DNA from: Dehalococcoidia bacterium
GTDB taxonomy: Bacteria > Chloroflexota > Dehalococcoidia > DSTF01 > JACRBR01
Reading direction: 5' to 3'
Assembly (NCBI GenBank): GCA_021462855.1
Contig: JAJTXQ010000020.1
Location: forward strand, 124,001-188,000
Length of the DNA: 64,000 bases
Part shown: positions 58,723 to 64,000 of the stretch, one piece after another
Numbering within the stretch: position 1 is the stretch's first letter
How the letters are laid out: every line of letters begins with the position of its first letter
Program-made: the position numbers and the translations under genes
Notes under the pieces: model-generated
What the model saw: only the letters and a program-made list of their open reading frames with translations
Told to the model about the DNA's origin: nothing
Database searches by the model: none

Positions 58723-59604
58723 CTACGCGCCCGGCCCCGGCGCCTGGTCCCCGGCGCGCTTGAGTTGCTCACGAAGCGCGACTTCCTCACGGCGGAGCCG
58801 CCAGAAGCGCGGTTTTCGCTTCTCGATGAACGCCGTGGTGCCTTCTTTCGCCTCCGCCGAGTCGAACCAGTCCGGGTACATCTGGTGCGAGATCACGCCC
58901 ATGTCGGCATACGCGTCCATCTGCTGGTCGAACGCCGCCTTCACGATCTCGAGCACGCCCGGACTGACCGCGAGCAACTCTTCGCACCAGCGGTCGACCT
59001 CCGCTTCGATCTCGCTCGCGGGCACCACGGTGTTGACGAGGCCCATCGCCAGAGCCTGCTCGGCGGTGTAGCGGCGGCACAGCATCCAGATTTCCCTCGC
59101 GCGCTTCGCGCCGACGACATGCGCCAGGTACGGCACGAACGCGCCGTCCGCCGGGCTGCCCACGCGCGGACCCGCCTGCCCGAACACGGCGTTATCCGCC
59201 GCGATCGTGAAGTCACAGCAGTACGCCAGGTGGTGCGACCCGCCGATGCAGTAGCCTTCGACGGCGGCGATCACCGGCTTGGGCGACAGGCGCGGCAGCC
59301 GGTTCGCCGGGTGGCGCCAGTAGAACGCCTCGCGGAGCCCCCACTGCTCCCACTCGATGTCGCCGCCCGCGCCAAAGTGCCCGTTCGCCCCGCGCAGCAC
59401 GATCGCGCCGATCATCCGGTCGTGGCCGGCGTCGTAGAACGCGCGGAACATCTCGTCCGCCGTGTGCGTGGTCATCGGGTTGTACTTGCCGCGGTTGATC
59501 GTCACGCGCGCGACGCCGCCCTCCAGTTCCTCGTGGAACTTCTTCTCGTAAATCAGTTCCTCGAACTCGAGCCCGGCGACGCGTTCCCATGCAGTCCACG
59601 ACAT
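58723..59604 (-). CDS. MenB/BadI-like crotonase (ring-forming or ring-cleaving acyl-CoA enzyme)
   Basis: A 293-residue crotonase closest in pattern to 1,4-dihydroxy-2-naphthoyl-CoA synthase and 2-ketocyclohexanecarboxyl-CoA hydrolase. Shared segments include AVEGYCIGGSHHLAYCCDFT, IAADNAVFGQAGPRVGSPAD, AREIWMLCRRYTAEQALAMG and LVNTVVP. The first oxyanion region reads GANGHFGAGGDIEWEQWG. No other menaquinone genes are near, so a BadI-like hydrolytic cleavage of a cyclic 3-ketoacyl-CoA is as likely as naphthoate synthesis. It lies 11 nt downstream of an SDR gene in the minus-strand operon. Confidence 0.82.
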   Translation of the reverse strand: MSWTAWERVAGLEFEELIYEKKFHEELEGGVARVTINRGKYNPMTTHTADEMFRAFYDAGHDRMIGAIVLRGANGHFGAGGDIEWEQWGLREAFYWRHPANRLPRLSPKPVIAAVEGYCIGGSHHLAYCCDFTIAADNAVFGQAGPRVGSPADGAFVPYLAHVVGAKRAREIWMLCRRYTAEQALAMGLVNTVVPASEIEAEVDRWCEELLAVSPGVLEIVKAAFDQQMDAYADMGVISHQMYPDWFDSAEAKEGTTAFIEKRKPRFWRLRREEVALREQLKRAGDQAPGPGA

Positions 59605-59615
59605 GCGCGCTACCC

Positions 59616-60437
59616 CTAACGCCCGCTGGGCCGCTTGAGCGGCTCGTGCACGCGGAAGTTCGGAAACTGTTTCCGCCACGGCATGCCGACGGAGCCGCCG
59701 CCGTCGACGGCAAGCGCGTGGCCGGTGACGAACGTCGATTCGTCGCTCGCCAGGAACAGCGCAGCGTGCGCGATGTCCTCCGGCTCGCCGGCGCGCTGGA
59801 TCGGCTGCGTGTCGGCCAGCCCCTCGCGTATCAACGCTTCGACCTGCGGCGTGTTCGGCACTCCTGCCAGCACCAGCGGCGTCAGGATGCCGCCCGGACA
59901 GATGGCGTTCACGCGCACCTTCTCCTCGGCCAACTCCAGCGCCACGCACTTCGTCAGATGAATCACCGCCGCCTTCGCCGTGGCGTAGACGTGCGGCCCG
60001 TCGCCCGGCCGCAACCCCGCCATGCTCGCCGTGCTGATGATGCTCCCCGAGCCCTGCGCCTTCATCACCGGCGCGGCGTGTTTCATACCGAAGAACGGCC
60101 CGCGCAACAGCACACTCATCGTCAGGTCGTATTCGTCCGCCGGGATGTCTTCGATCGGGCCGTACGTGCCGATGAACCCGGCGTTGTTGTACATGCAGTC
60201 GAGCCGCCCGTACTCCCGCACCGCCCGGCCGATCGCGCCCCGCACATCCTCCTCGGCGGTGACGTTTGTGTGCTGGTACACGCCGCCGATCTCACGCGCC
60301 AGCGCTTCACCGCGCTCGTCCTGGATATCCGCAATGACGACGCGCGCGCCTTCATCCACGAAGAGACGGGCTGTCGCCTCGCCGATGCCGCTCGCCGCGC
60401 CAGTGATGACCGCTACCTTGCCGTCGAGCCGTCCCAT
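59616..60437 (-). CDS. short-chain dehydrogenase/reductase
   Basis: A 273-residue classical SDR with TGAASGIG (about 12-19), Asp in VIADIQDERG after strand 2 (NAD preference), MYNNAGFIG, and catalytic Ser-Tyr-Lys in TASMAG and YATAKAA. It starts 3 nt after the ABC transporter permease gene livM and precedes the MenB/BadI-like gene, so transport and oxidation genes share a transcript. Confidence 0.92.
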   Translation of the reverse strand: MGRLDGKVAVITGAASGIGEATARLFVDEGARVVIADIQDERGEALAREIGGVYQHTNVTAEEDVRGAIGRAVREYGRLDCMYNNAGFIGTYGPIEDIPADEYDLTMSVLLRGPFFGMKHAAPVMKAQGSGSIISTASMAGLRPGDGPHVYATAKAAVIHLTKCVALELAEEKVRVNAICPGGILTPLVLAGVPNTPQVEALIREGLADTQPIQRAGEPEDIAHAALFLASDESTFVTGHALAVDGGGSVGMPWRKQFPNFRVHEPLKRPSGR

Positions 60438-60440
60438 GCG

Positions 60441-61958
60441 TCAACCGCCCTTTCCATGCCGCCCGGCGCTCGCCATGTGCTCCACCGGACCGAAGTCCGC
60501 TCGCGTCATCTCCTCGTCGACCGGCGTGACGGGATCGCCGCCCGTAGCCGGCGTGGTGAGCCGGTCGCGCACGGCTGAGCCCATCTCCCCCCACGTCAGC
60601 GACCGCAGCCGCCTCAACATGCCAGCGACACCCTCTGGCAACGCTACCACGGTGATGATCAGGAACATGCCCGTCAGCGCGCCCCGCAGCGTCACGAGGT
60701 CCAGGAACCCTTCCGTCGCCTTGCGCACGACCGCCGTGAACGCCACCCCGAGCCCGAGGCAGCAGAGCATCAGTGCGGCGTTCAGCGCAAGCGCGCCGTA
60801 TCGAGGGTGCACGCGCGCGCCATACCGCCGCACCCAGGCGGTGACCAACGTGCTCCCGAACAGCGCCACCGCGGCGATCACCACGCCGGCCAGGAACAGC
60901 GGCATATCGTCGCCCTGCTGCATGCGCCGCGAGAGGTCGTCGAATGACTCGCGATACAGGTACACCAGGAAGAACGATCCGATCAGCGAGCCCTCGATCG
61001 TCGCCATCCCCCCGATGATCATCGCGATCAGGTATTCGATCGAGATCAGCACGGTGTAGCTTTCCGGCGACACGAAGCGGTTGCTCAGCAGGAACAGCAG
61101 CCCGCCCGCGCATCCCGCGTAGGCCGAGCTGATCGCGAACGCCGTGATCTTCGTCGCCGCCACGTTGATGCCGGCGGCCGCGGCAGCCACCTCGCCATCG
61201 CGCACCGCCCGAAACGAGCGTCCCACGGCGGATTCGGTCAGGTGGCGCGCCAGGACAATCGCGACGATGAGCAGCGCCAGCGCGATGAAGTAGTACCAGC
61301 GCGCGTCTGTGAGCCACGCCCAGTCGACCGGCGGCCCGAGATCGTGCGCGAACAAGTTCAGGCCCGCCCGCCCGCCGGTGAAATCCTCGAGTTCATGCAG
61401 CTTCACGATCGGGCCGAACACCACCGCCAGCCCGAGCGTCGCGATCGCCAGGTACGGCCCGCTGAGCCGCAACGCCGGCACGCCGATGATCACGCCCGCG
61501 AGCGTCGCCGCCAGCGTCCCGATCGCCAGCGCGACGAGGAAGTGCGCGTCCCACTCGTTCACCACGATGGCCGTGGTATACCCGCCGAGCCCGAGGAACG
61601 CGGAGTGCCCGATCGAAACCTGCCCGGTGTACCCGGTGAGCAGGTTTAGCCCGAGCACGCCGATCGCGATGTACGCGGCCGTCGCCATCTGCGTGATGCG
61701 GAAGTCGCCCTCGGCGACGAATGGCGCGATCACGGCGAGTGCGAGGATGACGGCGGCCCAGGCCACGCCCGTGCGCTCCTGCGCCCACGAGACACGCCGC
61801 GCGAACCGCGTCACGAGCATCCCGGCGGCGACGGCCGCTACGCCGATCAGCGCGCCCTGATTGCCGCCGGCGATGAACCCGAGCAGATACCCCGCGAACG
61901 CGAGCGCGCCGACCTCGGCCGGAGTCGGAGCGGGCAGCGCTGCACGCGTGGCGCTCAT
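60441..61958 (-). CDS. livM: branched-chain amino acid-type ABC transporter permease (LivM family), enlarged
   Basis: A 505-residue membrane permease. The core LivM signatures are LGLNLLTGYTGQVSIGHSAF and GVPALRLSGPYLAIATLGLA, and the EAA-like cytoplasmic loop is VGRSFRAVRDGEVAAAAAGI. Usual LivM proteins have about 320-420 residues. Here there is an additional segment of roughly 80 residues with two extra hydrophobic helices (MPLFLAGVVIAAVALFGSTL and ALNAALMLCCLGLGVAFTAV) before the final helix, plus a charged tail. The start overlaps the livH stop by ATGA. With catabolic genes downstream, the cargo may be an organic acid or amide rather than an amino acid. Confidence 0.9.
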   Translation of the reverse strand: MSATRAALPAPTPAEVGALAFAGYLLGFIAGGNQGALIGVAAVAAGMLVTRFARRVSWAQERTGVAWAAVILALAVIAPFVAEGDFRITQMATAAYIAIGVLGLNLLTGYTGQVSIGHSAFLGLGGYTTAIVVNEWDAHFLVALAIGTLAATLAGVIIGVPALRLSGPYLAIATLGLAVVFGPIVKLHELEDFTGGRAGLNLFAHDLGPPVDWAWLTDARWYYFIALALLIVAIVLARHLTESAVGRSFRAVRDGEVAAAAAGINVAATKITAFAISSAYAGCAGGLLFLLSNRFVSPESYTVLISIEYLIAMIIGGMATIEGSLIGSFFLVYLYRESFDDLSRRMQQGDDMPLFLAGVVIAAVALFGSTLVTAWVRRYGARVHPRYGALALNAALMLCCLGLGVAFTAVVRKATEGFLDLVTLRGALTGMFLIITVVALPEGVAGMLRRLRSLTWGEMGSAVRDRLTTPATGGDPVTPVDEEMTRADFGPVEHMASAGRHGKGG

Positions 61959-62866
61959 ACGCGCTCCACGATCGCGCGCCCGAACAACCCGCGCGGCCGC
62001 AGCGCCAGCACGACGATGATCAACCCCATCGCGACGATGTCGCGGTACTGGTTCGGGTCGCGGATGCTTCCCACATGCAGCGCGCTCACGAGATCGTCGA
62101 CGTACACGCCGACAAGGTTCTGCGTCACGCCGACGATCACGCCGCCCACGACGGCGCCCGGTGCGCTGTCGAGTCCGCCCAGCACCGCCGCGGCGAACCC
62201 GAACAGCAGCACGAAGAACATCATGTTCGGCGTCAGCACGATCATCGGCGCGACGAGCATGCCGGCCACCGCGCCGACCGCGGTCGCCAGGCCCCACCCG
62301 AGCATCAACATGTACCCGGTCGGCACGCCCATCAGTTCCGCGCCCGTGCGGTCGGCCGCCGTCGCGCGCAGCGCCAGGCCCACGCTGGTGTAGCGGAAGA
62401 ACGCGTAGAACAGCGCCGAGAGCAGCATCGCCACGCCGAACAGGTACGCGCTGTGCCGGCCGATCGTCACGCCGCCGATGTCGATCGGCCCGCCGGTGAA
62501 CGGCTGCTCGAAGTGGTGCGGCTCCGGCCCATAGATGCTCGCGCTGATCGAGTTGAACGCAATGAACAGCCCCAGCCCGACCATCACGCCGCTCATCGCC
62601 GGCTTGTCCTCGACCAGCCGGATGACGCCGCGCTCCAGCACCGCGCCGATGCCGAATGCGATCACCACCGCCAGCACGAAGCCGAGCGCGTACGGCATGT
62701 GCAGCATCAGCGACCAGGCGATAAACGTCGTGAACGTCGCGATCTCGCCCTGCCCGAAGTTGAACATGCGCGTGCTCTGGAAGATCATCACGAGCGCGAG
62801 CGCGACGATGCCGTAGACGCTCCCCGTCATCACCCCCGACACGACCTGCTCGATGAACGTATCCAT
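61955..62866 (-). CDS. livH: branched-chain amino acid-type ABC transporter permease (LivH family)
   Basis: A 303-residue permease of the usual LivH length, with about eight membrane segments. Typical parts are GVMTGSVYGIVALALVMIFQ, STRMFNFGQGEIATFTTFIA, the EAA-like loop GLALRATAADRTGAELMGVP and FGFAAAVLGGLDSAPGAVVG. It forms a heterodimeric channel with LivM. It starts 2 nt after livF and overlaps livM by ATGA. Confidence 0.94.
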   Translation of the reverse strand: MDTFIEQVVSGVMTGSVYGIVALALVMIFQSTRMFNFGQGEIATFTTFIAWSLMLHMPYALGFVLAVVIAFGIGAVLERGVIRLVEDKPAMSGVMVGLGLFIAFNSISASIYGPEPHHFEQPFTGGPIDIGGVTIGRHSAYLFGVAMLLSALFYAFFRYTSVGLALRATAADRTGAELMGVPTGYMLMLGWGLATAVGAVAGMLVAPMIVLTPNMMFFVLLFGFAAAVLGGLDSAPGAVVGGVIVGVTQNLVGVYVDDLVSALHVGSIRDPNQYRDIVAMGLIIVVLALRPRGLFGRAIVERV

Positions 62867-62868
62867 AC

Positions 62869-63603
62869 CTATCCCAGGTAGCTCCGCCGCACGCTCTCGT
62901 TTCCGCGCAACTCCGCCGGCGTCCCTGACACCACGATCCGCCCTGCCTCCAGCACATACGCGCGATGCGCGACCTCGAGCGCCATCTCGGCGCTCTGCTC
63001 GACCAGTAAAATCGTCGCGCCGCGCTGTCCGCTGATCATGCGGATGATGTCGTAGATCTCGCGCACCACGAGCGGCGCGAGCCCGAGCGATGGCTCATCG
63101 AGCAGCAGCAGCCGCGGCTGTGCCAGCAGCGCGCGGCCGATCGCCAGCATCTGTTGCTCACCGCCGGACAGCGTCGCCGCGCGCTGGCGCCGGCGCTCGT
63201 GCAGGATCGGGAAATCCTCATACACCTCCGCGAGCGCGCGCTTCGTATCCGCGCGCCGTTGCGTGAACGCGCCCAGGCGCAGGTTCTCCTCGACGCTGAA
63301 CTCTCCGAAGATCCGCCGCCCCTCGGGGACATGCACGAGTCCCTGCCGCACGAGGTTGCTCGGCGCCCGTCCGCCGATGCGTTCGCCGTCGTATTCCACC
63401 GTGCCGGCCGCGGGCGCGAGCATCCCGGAGATCACGCGCAGCGTCGTCGACTTGCCGGCGCCGTTCGCGCCGAGCAACGCCACCACCGTCCCGCGCGCGA
63501 CGTCGAGGCTGACGCCGTGCAGCGCCCGCACCGCGCCATACGACGCATGCACATCGCAAAGCCGCAGGAGCGTATCGGCTGGCGCCGCCACCCCGGCCGT
63601 CAC
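62869..63603 (-). CDS. livF: ABC transporter ATP-binding protein (LivF family)
   Basis: A 244-residue ATPase. Walker A is GANGAGKST, the Q-loop region VPEGRRIFGEFSVEENLRLG, the signature LSGGEQQMLAIGRAL, Walker B LLLLDEPSLGL, and the switch His is replaced by Gln in LLVEQSAEMAL, normal for LivF. The GTG at 63601-63603 overlaps the livG stop (GTGA) and is the best start. With LivG it powers uptake through LivH/LivM. Confidence 0.93.
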   Translation of the reverse strand: MTAGVAAPADTLLRLCDVHASYGAVRALHGVSLDVARGTVVALLGANGAGKSTTLRVISGMLAPAAGTVEYDGERIGGRAPSNLVRQGLVHVPEGRRIFGEFSVEENLRLGAFTQRRADTKRALAEVYEDFPILHERRRQRAATLSGGEQQMLAIGRALLAQPRLLLLDEPSLGLAPLVVREIYDIIRMISGQRGATILLVEQSAEMALEVAHRAYVLEAGRIVVSGTPAELRGNESVRRSYLG

Positions 63604-64000
63604 GCCGGCTGCTCCCCCGGCGTGTCGCCGAGATACGCGCGGATCACCTCGGCGTTCGACTTCACCTCGTCCGGGCACCCCTCGGCGATCTTCCGGCCGA
63701 AGTCCATCACGCACACCTTGTCCGAGATGGTCATCACCAGCTGCATGTGGTGCTCCACGAGCAAGATCGTCACGCCCAGGTCCGTCCGCACCGAGCGGAT
63801 GAGCTCGCCGAGCTCGCGCACCTCTTCGTGGTTCAGGCCGCCGGCCGGCTCGTCCAGCAGCAGCAGCCTGGGTGATGACATGAGCCCGCGCGCCAGTTCG
63901 ACGCGTTTTCGCGTGGGGAACGGCAGCGCCCCCGCCGGCCGGTCGGCGACATCGCGCAGGTCGAAGTAGTCGATGAGCGTCGCCGCCCGCTCGCGGGCCG
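63600..64000 (-). CDS. livG: ABC transporter ATP-binding protein (LivG family), C-terminal part
   Basis: The frame enters from the right edge, so only the last 133 residues are visible. They include the signature region LPFPTRKRVELARGL, Walker B LLLLDEPAGGL followed by NHEEV, and the switch His in LLVEHHMQLVM, all as in LivG. Walker A lies outside the window. A periplasmic substrate-binding protein, normally part of the system, is not in the window and may lie further upstream. Confidence 0.93.
   Translation of the reverse strand, partial: ARERAATLIDYFDLRDVADRPAGALPFPTRKRVELARGLMSSPRLLLLDEPAGGLNHEEVRELGELIRSVRTDLGVTILLVEHHMQLVMTISDKVCVMDFGRKIAEGCPDEVKSNAEVIRAYLGDTPGEQPA

Noticed and set aside
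58723-59604. Firm call of menaquinone biosynthesis MenB
   Set aside because: The motifs fit MenB, but no other men genes are nearby and BadI-type hydrolases share the same motifs; left as MenB/BadI-like.
60441-62866. Possible fused livH-livM gene
   Set aside because: The two genes are in different frames with an ATGA overlap, each with normal termini; there is no fusion or frameshift.

Overview
The window is GC-rich (high sixties percent by eye), densely coding bacterial DNA. Three things point to a Chloroflexota genome, probably a Dehalococcoidia-like aerobic heterotroph: a large Bacillus-type SRP RNA with an Alu domain, Thr/Pro/Arg-rich linkers in an exported protein, and an extraordinary number of class III CoA-transferase, acyl-CoA dehydrogenase and luciferase-like flavin oxidoreductase genes. 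The lineage is an inference; no rRNA or marker protein settles it.

Positions 1-13,500 are mostly housekeeping and envelope genes: the start of a DUF348 cell-wall protein, SRP RNA, purU, an exported metallophosphatase with a dockerin-like tail, a GMC oxidoreductase, a cold-shock protein, tRNA-Arg and tRNA-His, a membrane-anchored two-repeat protein, dUTPase, an exported class A beta-lactamase-like protein, an XRE regulator coupled to an unknown protein, then the first catabolic genes. Positions 13,568-24,730 hold a flavin monooxygenase, an ATP-dependent DNA ligase, two divergent pairs of CaiB/BaiF CoA-transferases, a cyclase-family hydrolase, an enoyl-CoA hydratase, an acyl-CoA dehydrogenase and a MaoC hydratase.

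Positions 24,901-34,405 form one tight plus-strand operon: two different acyl-CoA dehydrogenases, a double-hotdog hydratase, a fused double CoA-transferase, a thiolase-fold protein whose catalytic Cys is replaced by Tyr, its Zn-ribbon/OB-fold (DUF35) partner, another acyl-CoA dehydrogenase and an SDR. The gene content resembles the mycobacterial igr operon for sterol side-chain removal. Around it lie a KstD-like flavoprotein and an alpha-methylacyl-CoA racemase, which also fit branched or isoprenoid/steroid-type substrates. The actual substrate is not known.

Positions 45,375-64,000 are all on the minus strand. They run, in transcription order, from a branched-chain amino acid type ABC transporter (livG, livF, livH, livM) through SDRs, a MenB/BadI-like crotonase, a flavin oxidoreductase and a SnoaL-like protein to a three-subunit acetone-carboxylase-type enzyme, a CoA-transferase pair, a DUF35/thiolase pair, an enoyl-CoA hydratase and a flavin oxidoreductase. 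A coherent reading is ketone carboxylation, CoA transfer to the 3-keto acid, and cleavage.

The most striking observation is that four of the CoA-transferase sets each consist of one subunit (or domain) that keeps the catalytic Asp and one that has lost it. Three sets are adjacent gene pairs and one is a natural fusion. This suggests that hetero-oligomeric class III CoA-transferases with one catalytic and one non-catalytic subunit are a general device in this organism.
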